Shown: piece after piece, positions 1 through 9,558 of the stretch | Numbering within the stretch: the first letter of the stretch is position 1 | Layout of the letters: every line of letters begins with the position of its first letter | Source of the DNA: Odoribacter sp. | GTDB taxonomy: Bacteria; Bacteroidota; Bacteroidia; Bacteroidales; Prolixibacteraceae | Direction: 5' to 3' | Assembly: GCA_013824715.1 (NCBI GenBank) | Contig: PNOH01000014.1 | Span: 1-64,000 of the forward strand | DNA: 64,000 nt | Position numbers and translations under genes: made by a program | The notes under the pieces: generated by a model | Seen by the model: only the letters and a program-made list of their open reading frames with translations | The model's database searches: none | What the model was told of the DNA's origin: nothing

Positions 1-2541
1 AAGCAGTGCGGCATTTGGCAATTCTTCACTTTTTTGCATGGCCATGGTTCTGGCACGAACTCTTTCAAGGGCAAGTTGTATTTGTGATTCTCTGGCCTGT
101 GCTTCGGCTTTTTGCAGATCGAGGAAACGGGTATAGGTCTGTTCAAAAACTTTAGCGAAGCGTTTGAATACATCATGCATTTCGGGAACGTGTTCGTAGG
201 TAATGAACAGGAGGAAACCTTGCGTGAAGTAGGCGACATGAAATATTTGAAATGTTGGAAGGGGAAAGCCCGCATCGGTAACATGTTGCAATGCCTCGCG
301 TGGGCCAGGGATTGTTTTCATAAAATCGTAATGTGCCTTGATGGCTTCACCTCCTATTTCTTCGACATACAAAGTTTCGCCTCGTTGTAAGGCTTCATAA
401 AACCGGAGCGTGGCATCTTCGCGACCAGGATAAATAAACTTGGCCAACTCAACTTCAGTACCCATCCAAGCCGTGAGGAACTTTTTGTCTTCATCCCAAA
501 TTTGAAAACCACAGGTCCACGATGAAGTCCCCAATGCCTTCACTTGCTGAAAAAGCAAGGAGGCAGCATCTTGCAATTCATCTGTTCGCTGCATGGCCAT
601 CGTCCTTGCCCGAACCCGCTCCAAAGCGGCTTCAATCTGTGCTTCCCTCGCCTGTGCTTCGGCTTTTTGTAGATCAAGAAAGCGGGCATAGGTTTGTTCA
701 AAAACTTTTCCAAGGCGCTTGAAAATATCCCAGGCATCCGGGCATGGTTCAAGTGTAATAAACATCAAGCCTATCTTCTCACCATATACATAATGGTTAA
801 TCACGCGAGTAGGAAATGGAATGCCAGAAGCCCTGATTCCTTCAAATTGTCTTGGTGCAAAGCTCACTAACAATTCATAGGTTTCTGCGAGCGATTCTCC
901 CGATACATCAAACGCATGAAATTCTTCTCCTCTTTTTTTCGCATCGCTGATCTCACGAAAAGCAGGATGAGAGGTGAGGTCTACGGTATAAGGCTCCATG
1001 AATCCTCCCGTTGGATTTGTTACCCAGTCGATATAGGATTCATTCCCTTCTTGCCAAATGTTAAATCCAGTTGACCAGGGCAATATTCCAAGTTCCTTCA
1101 CCTGATTAAACAAAATTTCTGCCACATCACTCAATTCCTCACTTCGCTGCATGGCCATCGTCCTGGCACGGACCCGTTCCAAGGCAAGCTGAATTTGTGA
1201 TTCGCGGGCCTGGGCTTCGGCTTTTTGGAGATCCATGAAACGGGTGTAGGTTTGGTCGAATACACCGGCAAACCTTTCCAATAGTTGAATGGTTTCGTCA
1301 GGCAACGGTGCGAGCGTGGAAATAGAGATCAACCCTTTAGAAAAAAAGCCGGCACTGATTACCCGGCTGGCATCAGAATAATCAGAATTATCCTTTGTAC
1401 CACTTAATATATTCCGGTAATTGACCCAACCTTTGAGTTCCTTTCCTGACAACTCAATCACCACCAATCTGTTATGTGCTTTCCATGCTTTAAACAATTT
1501 TTGCATTAAGGTAGGTTCCTCAATACTAGCATTGAAAGCACTGTTTATTTGAGTGCCGGTTCCGTCCGACCCTGTTATTCTGAATTCAATTGATTCTTCT
1601 GCTTCATCAATAATTCCAATAGTAATTTGAATAGGAATTTCGCCCAATTCCTTGAATTGCTGAAAAAGGATAAAAGCTGTTTCTGAAAGCTCCTCACTTT
1701 TTTGCATGGCCATAGTTCGAGCGCGAACCCGTTCCAAAGCCAACTGAATTTGTGATTCCCTTGCCTGGGCTTCGGCTTTTTGAATATCCAGAAATCGTCG
1801 GTAAGCCAATTCAAAAACATTCCGGAATCGTTTGAACAGGTTTATTTCTTCTTCAATCAAAGGCGAATAAGTTGAAATACCCAATGCAACCGGACCCAAT
1901 GAGAACATATAATAATTGAGTGTTTGTGCCTCTTCTAAAAAGGAATCAGCAAACTGATTGGTTGTTTTCTGATATTCGTACCAATCCTTAACTTCTTGAC
2001 CCATTAAAGAAGTTGAAAAAAATTCGCCTGCACCTTTAAGCATCCTCAAGGCAAACTCTTCCTGCAAATGATGCGTTTTATAACTCACCTCAGTGATTAA
2101 AAGCTTATCATGGCGGGCGTAATATTCATAATTGATGTAAGTTCCTTTGGATTCATTTATAATGGCGGTTTGTATGTTTCTGATATTATTTACTTTCAGA
2201 AATTCAAGCTGTTCAGAAATAATACGGCAAACTTCTGCCATTTCGGAAGGATTTTGCATGCTCAATGCAACTGCTCTAACCCGCTCTAATGATGCTTCAA
2301 TTTCCAGCTCACGGTTTTGTGCCTCAACGGCTTTCCGCTTTTGCTCCAGTTCTTCGATGGTTTCCTCCAGAAGAATGGCTGTGGTCCGTTTGACTTTCTC
2401 GGTGCGGTCGAGCTTGAAGGCTGTGATCTCCATTTCTTTTTCAGCATCGGCTACAGCTTTGGTAAGCGAAGTTTTTTCTTCGACTGATAACAACTCGTCT
2501 TGTTGGAGAAATTCTGATATTTTCTGGAGGTTCTGGTTCAT
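1..2541 (-). CDS. Large modular sensor protein, 5' part only (C-terminus beyond the window edge)
   Basis: An uninterrupted minus-strand frame runs from an ATG at 2541 to base 1, so at least 847 residues are present and the end is missing. It starts MNQNLQKISEFLQQDELLS, followed by a charged, probably coiled-coil stretch, then near-identical modules of about 185 residues. Each module starts with a helix of the form ERVRARTMAM and ends with RFLDLQKAEAQARE. The module marks on the plus strand lie at 37, 592, 1150, 1705 and 2257. In Bacteroidota such modules, possibly GAF-like ligand sensors, usually precede a histidine kinase or a cyclase output domain; that domain would lie outside the window, so the output is unknown. 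It starts 7 bp after the FIST gene and is probably co-transcribed with it. Confidence 0.8.
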   Translation of the reverse strand, partial: MNQNLQKISEFLQQDELLSVEEKTSLTKAVADAEKEMEITAFKLDRTEKVKRTTAILLEETIEELEQKRKAVEAQNRELEIEASLERVRAVALSMQNPSEMAEVCRIISEQLEFLKVNNIRNIQTAIINESKGTYINYEYYARHDKLLITEVSYKTHHLQEEFALRMLKGAGEFFSTSLMGQEVKDWYEYQKTTNQFADSFLEEAQTLNYYMFSLGPVALGISTYSPLIEEEINLFKRFRNVFELAYRRFLDIQKAEAQARESQIQLALERVRARTMAMQKSEELSETAFILFQQFKELGEIPIQITIGIIDEAEESIEFRITGSDGTGTQINSAFNASIEEPTLMQKLFKAWKAHNRLVVIELSGKELKGWVNYRNILSGTKDNSDYSDASRVISAGFFSKGLISISTLAPLPDETIQLLERFAGVFDQTYTRFMDLQKAEAQARESQIQLALERVRARTMAMQRSEELSDVAEILFNQVKELGILPWSTGFNIWQEGNESYIDWVTNPTGGFMEPYTVDLTSHPAFREISDAKKRGEEFHAFDVSGESLAETYELLVSFAPRQFEGIRASGIPFPTRVINHYVYGEKIGLMFITLEPCPDAWDIFKRLGKVFEQTYARFLDLQKAEAQAREAQIEAALERVRARTMAMQRTDELQDAASLLFQQVKALGTSSWTCGFQIWDEDKKFLTAWMGTEVELAKFIYPGREDATLRFYEALQRGETLYVEEIGGEAIKAHYDFMKTIPGPREALQHVTDAGFPLPTFQIFHVAYFTQGFLLFITYEHVPEMHDVFKRFAKVFEQTYTRFLDLQKAEAQARESQIQLALERVRARTMAMQKSEELPNAALL

Positions 2542-2548
2542 GATTATT

Positions 2549-3682
2549 CTATTTTTCTTTTAATGCAACACAACAAGCGGTTAAGCCATGCATCTCTAAA
2601 TTTCCATTCGTGGCCCGTGCCATTTCGGCATTGCTGAACATACCTGCCATGGGCACATTCCACACTTTTCTTATTCCTTCTATCTCTTCACTAATCAAAG
2701 GCCCCAACGAAAGAAGTCTGCCTGCACAACTAAACAACAAGATTGCATCTGCTTCAGGCATTTCATTGGCTTTCAAATCTTCGCAGCCTTTAATCACTTT
2801 TTCTATCACATCAAAATCAGGTGCTATTGAAAAACGCACTTTAGAACCTTGTGGCACCGACCCGCTACAGTAATACGAACGATCATTCCAATCTACGACC
2901 AGCCCAGCCCGCATCACAGGGTCTCCGCATTCGCGCTGCAATTGCAATGGCAAAGTGATCGAATGTTCCAATGCAAAATTTTCGGGTGTTACATTTTTAA
3001 GGCCGCCATACTTTATGACCAGGTCCAATACCGGAGTATCATCAATCGTATAAACATGATTGCCAACACTTTTTGTTACTGTTTTTTCGGTGCCCACTGC
3101 ATTCCAGCCACAGGTAGCCCTACCTTTTATACTGATTTTGTCTTCATCAAGAACAAGGACCACTATGCCGTTGTTGCTCGATTTGCTATTGGTAAAAACA
3201 AGTTGTTCTTTAAATGCAAAATCATCACCCGCCATACCGCCATAAACATTCACCTGTTTGCCAAGAATGTCTTCAAAACCATGCAGTAACTCTTCTGCAT
3301 CAGTGGCTAAATTGCTGCCGGCGATGAGGAAGCTGGGATGTGCAAATTTTTCCAATGCTTTGGTAGCTATGGACTGTGTGGTTTGCTTGTATTTATTTTC
3401 AGGAAATTCCTCAAACAAAATGCTGAAGTATGCCGGATTGATATCGAGCAGCAACATGGCAATTTCACCGGAACTTATTCCCTCCCCGGTAAATTCTCCA
3501 TTGGTTGTGGCGCCAAAAATGGCAATGCCGGCATCATCCAGTACTTTGCAAACCGCATCACGATCTTGTTTTACTGATATAAACACGATGGCAAGTGTTG
3601 GCTTGTAGCCATCCGCCATGCTTTGCTCCAGTTCGGTTTTAATTTCTGAAGGGGAATTTCCCTTGATTGATTTCGCTTTCAT
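2549..3682 (-). CDS. FIST domain sensory protein
   Basis: 377 residues matching the FIST N plus FIST C arrangement, a putative small-ligand sensing domain found next to signalling proteins. Visible hallmarks are an N-terminal segment on variable input (GIAIFGATTNGEF), the GGMAGDDF stretch in the middle and a C-terminal DAILLFSCAGR segment typical of FIST_C. No signal peptide or membrane segment is seen, so it should be cytoplasmic. The modular sensor starts 7 bp downstream, which suggests that the FIST protein supplies a signal to it. The ligand is not evident; amino acids have been proposed for the family. Confidence 0.88.
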   Translation of the reverse strand: MKAKSIKGNSPSEIKTELEQSMADGYKPTLAIVFISVKQDRDAVCKVLDDAGIAIFGATTNGEFTGEGISSGEIAMLLLDINPAYFSILFEEFPENKYKQTTQSIATKALEKFAHPSFLIAGSNLATDAEELLHGFEDILGKQVNVYGGMAGDDFAFKEQLVFTNSKSSNNGIVVLVLDEDKISIKGRATCGWNAVGTEKTVTKSVGNHVYTIDDTPVLDLVIKYGGLKNVTPENFALEHSITLPLQLQRECGDPVMRAGLVVDWNDRSYYCSGSVPQGSKVRFSIAPDFDVIEKVIKGCEDLKANEMPEADAILLFSCAGRLLSLGPLISEEIEGIRKVWNVPMAGMFSNAEMARATNGNLEMHGLTACCVALKEK

Positions 3683-3695
3683 ATTTTTAAAGTTT

Positions 3696-3766
3696 GAAGT
3701 CCGAAGTCCGAAGTCCGAAGACCGAAGTCGCCGTTTTCTTCTGACTTCCGACTTCGGTCTTCCGTC
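3696..3766. repeat. AAGTCCG tandem repeat with inverted half
   Basis: About 70 bp with four close copies of the heptamer GAAGTCC/GAAGACC, followed by the reverse complement (GACTTCCGACTTCGGTCTTCC). The two halves could fold into a long imperfect hairpin. It sits between the start of the FIST gene and the stop of the M20 peptidase, both on the minus strand, so it could act as a terminator or processing site of the peptidase transcript. It may be a dispersed intergenic repeat; no second copy was found in this window. Confidence 0.6.
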
Positions 3767-3771
3767 TTTTC

Positions 3772-5079
3772 TTATTTTTTATTCATTTCCTCATAATCAA
3801 ATACCAGGTTGCAGAAAGCAATTACCCCGGTTTTAAATGAACTGTCTTCAATTAAAAATTGAGGTGTATGGTGTGGGCCTGAAGTTTTTGGGTCTTTCCC
3901 TTTGGGTAATCCACCAATAAAAAAGAATAAACCCGGAACTTTTTGTGCATAGAAGGAAAAATCTTCGGACCCGGTTTTTGCTGGCATAAGCACCACGTTA
4001 TCAGTTCCTGCTGTTTTTTGTAACGAGGGCAGCATGGCAGCGGTAAGCGCTATATTATTAAAAGTTACTGGGTAGTGAGAGGAATAGGGCAATTCAACCA
4101 CTGCGGTAGCGCCGGCAGCTTCGGCTGTTTTCTCGGCAATCTGTCTGATGCGGTTAAAAACCATCGTTTCATCTTCGAGGGTGAAAGTTCTCACAGTTCC
4201 CAGCATGACTACCTGTTCGGAAATAATGTTCGAGCGGTTGCCACCTTCAATAGCCCCAACTGAAACTACAGCAGGATTTTCTGTCAAATCAACATTCCGG
4301 CTTACTACGGTTTGCAAGTTGTTAATGATTTCGGCTGCTACTACAATCGGGTCGATTGACAACCAGGGTTGCGAACCGTGCGAAGGCTTGCCTTTTACCG
4401 TGATCCTGAAATCGCCGACAGCCGCCATTGTACCTGCAGGGCGATAGTATATTTTACCCACTTCAAATTGTGCATTCATGTGCAAACCGAAAATTACATC
4501 CACTTTGGGGTTTTCCAAAACGCCTTCTTTTACCATCAGTTCTGCGCCACCTTCTTCTCCTACGGGAGCGCATTCTTCTGCAGGTTGAAAAATGAACTTG
4601 ACTGTTCCTTTCAGGTCTTTTTTCATTCCGGATAAAACTTCTGCAACACCCATCAGTATGGCTACATGGGCATCATGTCCGCATGCATGCATCACGCCGG
4701 TTTCCTTTCCGTTGTACATTGTTGTTACTTTCGATGCAAAGGGCAAATCATTTCTTTCGGTTACAGGCAAGGCATCCATATCGGCCCTTAAAGCAATCAC
4801 CGGACCGGGCTTGTCACCTTTTAAAATGCCTACCACACCGGTTACCGCAACGCCTGTTTTTACTTCAAGGCCTAATGATTGCAAATGTTTGGCAATGATC
4901 GCTGATGTTCGTGTTTCACGGTTTCCGAGCTCCGGGTTTTGATGAAAATCGTGCCGCCAGTCAATAACTTTCTGTTCTATTTTATCTGCTGATACTTTAA
5001 TAACCGCATCGATACCAGGTTTTTGTGCTGCTGCTATTCCGAAGCAGAATAACAAGGCGATAAAGATTGTTTTTTTCAT
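3772..5079 (-). CDS. M20 family amidohydrolase (aminoacylase/carboxypeptidase type), secreted
   Basis: 435 residues with an N-terminal signal peptide (MKKTIFIALLFCFGIAAAQ), so it is probably periplasmic. It belongs to the M20D group of metal-dependent amidohydrolases that hydrolyse N-acyl amino acids or similar amides (hippurate or IAA-amino-acid hydrolases). Visible metal-site motifs are MHACGHDAH, the acidic EECAPVGEEGG segment, a histidine in IFGLHMN and the C-terminal SEDFSFYAQKVPG. The lid or dimerisation domain carries the usual GKPSHGSQP. The length is normal. It has no operon partner in the immediate vicinity. Substrate cannot be read from sequence. Confidence 0.88.
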   Translation of the reverse strand: MKKTIFIALLFCFGIAAAQKPGIDAVIKVSADKIEQKVIDWRHDFHQNPELGNRETRTSAIIAKHLQSLGLEVKTGVAVTGVVGILKGDKPGPVIALRADMDALPVTERNDLPFASKVTTMYNGKETGVMHACGHDAHVAILMGVAEVLSGMKKDLKGTVKFIFQPAEECAPVGEEGGAELMVKEGVLENPKVDVIFGLHMNAQFEVGKIYYRPAGTMAAVGDFRITVKGKPSHGSQPWLSIDPIVVAAEIINNLQTVVSRNVDLTENPAVVSVGAIEGGNRSNIISEQVVMLGTVRTFTLEDETMVFNRIRQIAEKTAEAAGATAVVELPYSSHYPVTFNNIALTAAMLPSLQKTAGTDNVVLMPAKTGSEDFSFYAQKVPGLFFFIGGLPKGKDPKTSGPHHTPQFLIEDSSFKTGVIAFCNLVFDYEEMNKK

Positions 5080-5283
5080 TCTGATATTTTTTTGTTTGCC
5101 TACTATTGCCGGGTTTCAGCCTTCCCGTTTTAATTTTATGGTTCTTCAGGAGAATGCCTGAATAGAAACAGTATTAATATTTAGAACCTCTTTTATGTAG
5201 CCTTTTTAAAAGACTATTCTGTTTCGTCCGAAAAAAGGTTCAAGCTTCTTTGTCCTAAATCTCGCGGACGATCGCCTGCTTAC

Positions 5284-5324
5284 ATTTTCTATTTCTACAA
5301 ATATTTCACTCCTCTGGAGTTGAA
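5284..5324. repeat. REP-like short palindrome in the 5080-5401 gap
   Basis: The 322-bp gap upstream of the M20 gene holds no convincing gene. It contains the palindrome ACTCCTCTGGAGT (5308-5320) preceded by an AT-rich flank, TTTCTACAAATATTT. The same flank type plus a different palindrome recurs near 21.8 kb, which marks it as a member of a dispersed family. Confidence 0.55.
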
Positions 5325-5401
5325 GACTGCTCAACTATCGAATTTGGGTCGTCTAAATTTCTAATATTGAGAAACCGGCAAGCCTGTTTAAGAGCAAAGT
5401 G

Positions 5402-5923
5402 TTATTTCCCTGCAGGTGGGATCAGCCCGAGTTGGGTCATGAAGTCCAGGTTGTCCATAAAATCCCGTTCTTCTGCAATTTTCCGATTGGCCATACGGAC
5501 CAACGTGACGCCGTCGATATTGACGGTTTTACCTGTTGCCGGAATACCGAAAAATTCACCGGTATGGGTTCCTTTAAAATTCCAGTGTTTGACGATTTTG
5601 TCGCCTTGTCCGACAACATCTTTAATGGTGAACTCGATATTGGAGAACCCGGTCAGGTAATTCGCATAGTACTCACGGGCTTTGTCGATGCCAAAAATGT
5701 CAGGGTTAGCATGCATCACCACATCAGCAGTAAAGTTGGAATCATTGAAAAGCTCTAATTTCCCCTGGTTGATGATTGCATCCCAAACATGAGTGTACAT
5801 TTTAATGTTGGCTTCAACAGGATCTGCTTTTTCTTTTACCGGTGTTGAACAGGCCGAGAGTAATAAAGTAGTAACAGCTAATACGGCCATTAAAGAATTT
5901 CGGAACTTTGATTGTTGTTTCAT
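5402..5923 (-). CDS. SnoaL-like (NTF2 fold) lipoprotein
   Basis: 173 residues. The N-terminus MAVLAVTTLLLSACST contains a lipobox (LSAC), so the mature protein should be lipid-anchored. The remainder is a small SnoaL/ester-cyclase type domain, seen in the MYTHVWDAIINQGKLELFNDSNF and FSNIEFTIKDVVGQGDKIVKHW segments and in the THTGEFFGIPATGK turn. Family members bind small hydrophobic molecules and many have no assigned reaction; no catalytic claim is made. Monocistronic by spacing. Confidence 0.8.
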   Translation of the reverse strand: MKQQSKFRNSLMAVLAVTTLLLSACSTPVKEKADPVEANIKMYTHVWDAIINQGKLELFNDSNFTADVVMHANPDIFGIDKAREYYANYLTGFSNIEFTIKDVVGQGDKIVKHWNFKGTHTGEFFGIPATGKTVNIDGVTLVRMANRKIAEERDFMDNLDFMTQLGLIPPAGK

Positions 5924-6011
5924 TTGTTTTTGTTTCAGGTTTAATGCAAACGTTAATAGAACATATAAAGATTCGTATATCTGATAATATTTAAAAAAAA
6001 AGACTCAGTAT

Positions 6012-6281
6012 TCAATATCGGAAATAATCATCCCTCAATGGAGCCATTTTTTTCAAAACGGCTTCAATCTTAAGATTATCTGAAACGGTATTAAAGCTGG
6101 CCATAACCCCATCGCCCAATTCTTTAATCCAACGGCCACCAAATTGATCAATAACCGGTTTATGAAACTCACGGTTTTTCCGCAGAAGGTAAAAGGCTTT
6201 CTGTTCATCGTTTCCCATTAATGCGGTATAGCCAATAATATCGGTAAACATGATTGCTGCAAGTTGGCGCGATTGGGGCAT
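6012..6281 (-). pseudogene. Class III nucleotidyl cyclase remnant with internal deletion
   Basis: Only 89 residues remain. The first 67 are a clear class III adenylate/guanylate cyclase start: RQLAAIMFTDIIGYTALM carries the first metal aspartate, and FGGRWIKELGDGVMASF carries the second. After FNTVSD the frame jumps to NLKIEAVLKKMAPLRDD, which resembles the extreme C-terminus of long cyclase/TPR proteins. The most economical reading is an in-frame deletion of most of the gene. The catalytic domain normally needs about 180 residues, so this product should be inactive. Confidence 0.72.
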
Positions 6282-6359
6282 AAAATATCGTTTTAAATGG
6301 TTATATTAATGAAATTCAAGTTATTCCAAGCTTTTATAACATAATCCCGACCTTAAAGT

Positions 6360-6941
6360 TTATTCAATGCCAATAACCAGTTTGTTTAAATAAATCTGTT
6401 TGACGGGCTCACGGTTTTCCTTACAAAAACGGGTGAAGTAATGGTGCTTATGAAGAAAAGAAATTTGCATAAGGTTCCATTTTGCTTGTGTCAAAGAAGG
6501 ATTTAATGACTGGATTTCATAAAATAAACTTACTGACTTAATCTCAAACGATGGTGTTCCAAGGTACTCCAGATCAGCATCAGCAAGTATTTCCTCTAAT
6601 TTTGTTTTTGGCAATTGCGGTATTTTGGTGGCCATTATCATACCACAGATCAAGTCAATTTCAGTTGTGGAATAACCATACCCCGGAAGGTTTCGCCGGG
6701 CTATAATACAGCTTTCTTCTTCATGATTGCTATACATTTTGATGTAGCCTGTATCATGCCAGAGTGCTGCGGCGCTCAACAATTCCAGTTCTTTATCTGT
6801 ACATCCTTCGTGGGCGCCAATTTCCAGGGCTTTTTCCTGAACATAGATGGTGTGTTCAGGATTGTGATAATAATATTTTTGTGGAAGATTGTTTCTCAAT
6901 AGATTGAGAACAAAATTTTGCATGAGAAGATTATTTTGCAT
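6360..6941 (-). CDS. HD domain protein (putative metal-dependent phosphohydrolase)
   Basis: 193 residues. The HD-fold ligands are visible as YHNPEHT near residue 26, WHDTGY near residue 62 and a following NHEEES. The fold hydrolyses phosphomonoesters or phosphodiesters such as nucleotides; this small stand-alone group has no known substrate. Its start overlaps the end of the upstream YitT-family gene by 11 bp, so the two are translationally coupled. Confidence 0.82.
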   Translation of the reverse strand: MQNNLLMQNFVLNLLRNNLPQKYYYHNPEHTIYVQEKALEIGAHEGCTDKELELLSAAALWHDTGYIKMYSNHEEESCIIARRNLPGYGYSTTEIDLICGMIMATKIPQLPKTKLEEILADADLEYLGTPSFEIKSVSLFYEIQSLNPSLTQAKWNLMQISFLHKHHYFTRFCKENREPVKQIYLNKLVIGIE

Positions 6942-7827
6942 GTCCTTTTTCTTTTAAAATTCCCCCGGACGCTTCATTGATGCTTTGAATATACATAAAT
7001 GCTTTGGGGTCAATATCCATAATAGAATCCTGTATCTGGTTTATTTCAAGACGGGTAACTATGGTAACAATGATCTCGCAATCGCTCTTAATATCGAAAC
7101 TACCGGGCAGAAATCCTCTTTCTCCTTTATACACTGTAATGCCTTTTCCCAATTCATTAACAAGGAAATCTTTGACCCTTTCGTGTTGTGCAGAAATAAT
7201 ATTGATCGAGGTATATTGCTCAATTCCATCAACCACATAATCGGTTGCCCTGGTTGCAGCAAAATAGGTGATAAGCGAATACATAGCGGTCTCCAGACCA
7301 AAATGAAATGCAGCGCCTGCGAAGATGAAAGTATTAAAAAGCATGATGATTTCGCTGTTCGAGAAGCCTGTCCTTCTTTTAGTAAATACTGCAATAACTT
7401 CAGCGCCATCAATCACCCCACCGCTCCTGATCACCAGGGCAACGCCGGTACCAATCAGGATACCTCCAAAAATGGCAATTAACAAACGATCTGTGGTAAC
7501 TGGAGGAATATCGGTGAAGAGTAACCCCAATGCCAGTAAGATAACGGCAAGCGTGGTTTGAACGGCAAAGGTCTTCCCGATTCTTTTATAACCCAGATAA
7601 ATAAAAGGCAGATTGAAAACAACCACAAAAATACTGATGTTGATGTGCGAGATTTCGTGCAATAAAATGGAAATCCCGGTAACCCCCCCATCCATAAACC
7701 GGTTGGGTATCATAAATCCTTTCATGGCAAATACTGCCATGCCCGATCCGACCAGGATTTGAAGCAGGTTCTTCAGATTCCAAACTTGTCCCCAGTTAAT
7801 GATATCGCTTTGATGCTTTTTTGTCAT
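6931..7827 (-). CDS. YitT family membrane protein (DUF161 plus DUF2179)
   Basis: 298 residues: five or six hydrophobic segments in the first 200 residues (for example QILVGSGMAVFAMKGF, VFNLPFIYLGY, AVILLALGLLF, LIAIFGGILIGTGVALVIRS), then a soluble C-terminal domain (EQYTSINIISAQ to the end) of the DUF2179 type. The motif GGVIDGAEVIA in the membrane part is typical. Function in the family is not settled; transport has been suggested. It overlaps the HD gene downstream. Confidence 0.88.
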   Translation of the reverse strand: MTKKHQSDIINWGQVWNLKNLLQILVGSGMAVFAMKGFMIPNRFMDGGVTGISILLHEISHINISIFVVVFNLPFIYLGYKRIGKTFAVQTTLAVILLALGLLFTDIPPVTTDRLLIAIFGGILIGTGVALVIRSGGVIDGAEVIAVFTKRRTGFSNSEIIMLFNTFIFAGAAFHFGLETAMYSLITYFAATRATDYVVDGIEQYTSINIISAQHERVKDFLVNELGKGITVYKGERGFLPGSFDIKSDCEIIVTIVTRLEINQIQDSIMDIDPKAFMYIQSINEASGGILKEKGHAK

Positions 7828-7865
7828 AGTGAATCAATTGAGTTGAGTGAAAATTAAGCTAATAC

Positions 7866-7912
7866 AAAAAAAAGACTTAAAGGTTTAAAATACCTTTAAG
7901 TCTTTTTTTTTT
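7866..7912. terminator. Bidirectional rho-independent terminator
   Basis: Perfect 14-bp inverted repeat AAAGACTTAAAGGT / ACCTTTAAGTCTTT with a 7-base loop, an A tract on one side and a T tract on the other. On the minus strand it ends the trpB2 transcript and separates it from the yitT-HD pair. Confidence 0.85.
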
Positions 7913-7962
7913 ACTCACTGGGTGACCTTACATCACCCCGTGAATAGGATCGATCGATTTCT

Positions 7963-9339
7963 CTATTTCGGCATCGGGTAACCCTGCAGTTTGGCCAGGT
8001 TGGCTTCAATTTCGTGTTCCGGATATTCGTAGTCTGTTAACTGACCGGTCATGTATTTGTCGTAACCAACCAAATCCATTAAACCGTGTCCGCTGAAGTT
8101 GAAAAGGATTACTTTTTCCTTGCCTTCTTCTTTGGCTTTCAGCGCTTCGCGGATAGTTGCTGCAATCGCATGGGTCGTTTCAGGAGCAGGAATAATTCCT
8201 TCAGTTCTCAGGAACAGTAATCCGGCTTCGAAACATTCGTTTTGGTGGATTGCCTGTGCTTCCATTAGCCCATCGCGCAGGGCAGCGCTTACGAGTGGCG
8301 ACATTCCGTGGTATCGCAAACCTCCGGCGTGGATTGGGGCAGGTACAAAGTTGTGTCCCAGACTGTTCATCGCAAGAAGTGGGGTCATTTTAGCCACATC
8401 ACCATGGTCGTAAATGAAGGGAGCTTTGGTCAGAGTGGGGCAGGAGAATGGTTCTGCCCCTATGATCTGAATATCGGCTCCGTTAATTTTATCGTACATG
8501 AACGGGAATGAGATTCCGGCGAAATTACTACCACCACCACAGCAGCCAATCACCACATCCGGCTTTTTGATACCCACTTTGGCAAGCTGCTTTTTTGCTT
8601 CGAGCCCGATAATGGTTTGGTGCAGCATCACGTGATTCAAAACCGAACCCAGTGCATAACGGGTTTTTCCGCTTGGGTCGCTTACCGCTTCTTCAATGGC
8701 TTCCGAGATGGCAATTCCCAAACTTCCGGGAGTATCAGGGAATTCGGCCAAAATGTTACGGCCTGCCTGTGTTTCCATACTCGGACTCGCAACACATTTG
8801 CCGCCCCAGGTTTGCATCAGAATTTTGCGGAAGGGTTTCTGGTCGAAACTTACACGCACCATGAAGACTTTACATTCGATTCCTCCAATCTGGGCGCAGG
8901 CGTATGAAAGGGCGGAACCCCACTGTCCGGCGCCAGTTTCGGTAACCAGTTTTTTGATGCCGAACTGCTTGTTATACCATGCCTGAGGTACAGCCGTATT
9001 GGGTTTGTGGCTTCCGGCAGGCGAAACGCCTTCGTTTTTGTAATAGATTTTGGCCGGAGTACCGAGGGCGGCTTCCAGTTCATAAGCACGGATCAGTGGA
9101 CTTGGCCTCCACTGAAATAAGATTTGACGTATCTCTTCAGGAATGTCTATCCAGCGTTCCTGCGAAACTTCCTGCTCAATAAGGTTCATCGGGAAAACAG
9201 GAGCGAGCATTTCGGGGCGAACCGGATTTCCGTCAGGACCAAGTGGTGGATTCAAAGGAGAGGGAAGATCAGGTGCAAGGTTGTACCATTGTTTCGGCAT
9301 TTCTGATTCGTCGAGATAGATTTTTTTTTGTCTGGCCAT
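7963..9339 (-). CDS. trpB: Tryptophan synthase beta chain, TrpB2 type
   Basis: 458 residues, longer than classical TrpB (about 400), with the N-terminal extension typical of TrpB2. PLP enzyme that condenses indole with serine to give tryptophan. The PLP lysine is Lys112 in [12 protein letters not shown]; the glycine loop is [10 protein letters not shown]; the C-terminal [10 protein letters not shown] segment is typical. No trpA or other trp gene is adjacent, as is common for TrpB2, which is thought to work alone, for instance salvaging indole. Upstream lies a short open frame with two Trp codons and a terminator (see separate entries), implying regulation by tryptophan supply. Confidence 0.93.
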   Translation of the reverse strand: MARQKKIYLDESEMPKQWYNLAPDLPSPLNPPLGPDGNPVRPEMLAPVFPMNLIEQEVSQERWIDIPEEIRQILFQWRPSPLIRAYELEAALGTPAKIYYKNEGVSPAGSHKPNTAVPQAWYNKQFGIKKLVTETGAGQWGSALSYACAQIGGIECKVFMVRVSFDQKPFRKILMQTWGGKCVASPSMETQAGRNILAEFPDTPGSLGIAISEAIEEAVSDPSGKTRYALGSVLNHVMLHQTIIGLEAKKQLAKVGIKKPDVVIGCCGGGSNFAGISFPFMYDKINGADIQIIGAEPFSCPTLTKAPFIYDHGDVAKMTPLLAMNSLGHNFVPAPIHAGGLRYHGMSPLVSAALRDGLMEAQAIHQNECFEAGLLFLRTEGIIPAPETTHAIAATIREALKAKEEGKEKVILFNFSGHGLMDLVGYDKYMTGQLTDYEYPEHEIEANLAKLQGYPMPK

Positions 9340-9402
9340 GATGTTAATTTTTTAATTAGTATTTCGGTTTATTTTAATTCTTTTTCAGATACTTACATAC
9401 AG

Positions 9403-9440
9403 AAAAAGGGATTTCCTGCTTTCACAGAGAATCCCTTTTT
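9403..9440 (-). terminator. Candidate transcription attenuator hairpin upstream of trpB2
   Basis: On the minus strand an 11-bp perfect stem, AAAAAGGGATT / AATCCCTTTTT, with a 16-base loop and a run of T at its 3' side. It starts 7 bases after the stop codon of the leader frame and lies 63 bases before the trpB2 ATG. In that position it would end transcription before trpB2. A smaller stem, CAGTC-ATAAA-GACTG (9442-9456), overlaps the leader stop codon and may compete with it. Confidence 0.75.
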
Positions 9441-9447
9441 CCAGTCT

Positions 9448-9537
9448 TTATGACTGCAAATTCCTATGTGAATCTCGCGTTTCATTTTTAATGTTACGCC
9501 AGTTCCATTCTTTTCCGTATGAAGGTGAATTGTACAT
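9448..9537 (-). CDS. Putative Trp-rich leader peptide of trpB2
   Basis: A 29-codon frame beginning ATG TAC AAT and ending TAA: MYNSPSYGKEWNWRNIKNE and ten more residues. The two TGG codons (9505-9507 and 9499-9501) are separated by one codon, which is far above chance for such a short frame. With the terminator hairpin immediately downstream and a tryptophan gene after it, this has the layout of a ribosome-stalling attenuator. Attenuation elements ahead of trp genes have been predicted in Bacteroidota (from memory). No experimental support is visible. Confidence 0.7.
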   Translation of the reverse strand: MYNSPSYGKEWNWRNIKNETRDSHRNLQS

Positions 9538-9558
9538 ATCTTTTTTAGATTCAGTGAG

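Noticed and set aside
3696-3766. CRISPR array
   Set aside because: The repeat is 7 bp with no spacers and no cas gene in the window.
2849-5758. Plus-strand frames opposite the FIST, M20 and SnoaL genes
   Set aside because: They are antisense shadows with no family resemblance or start signals.
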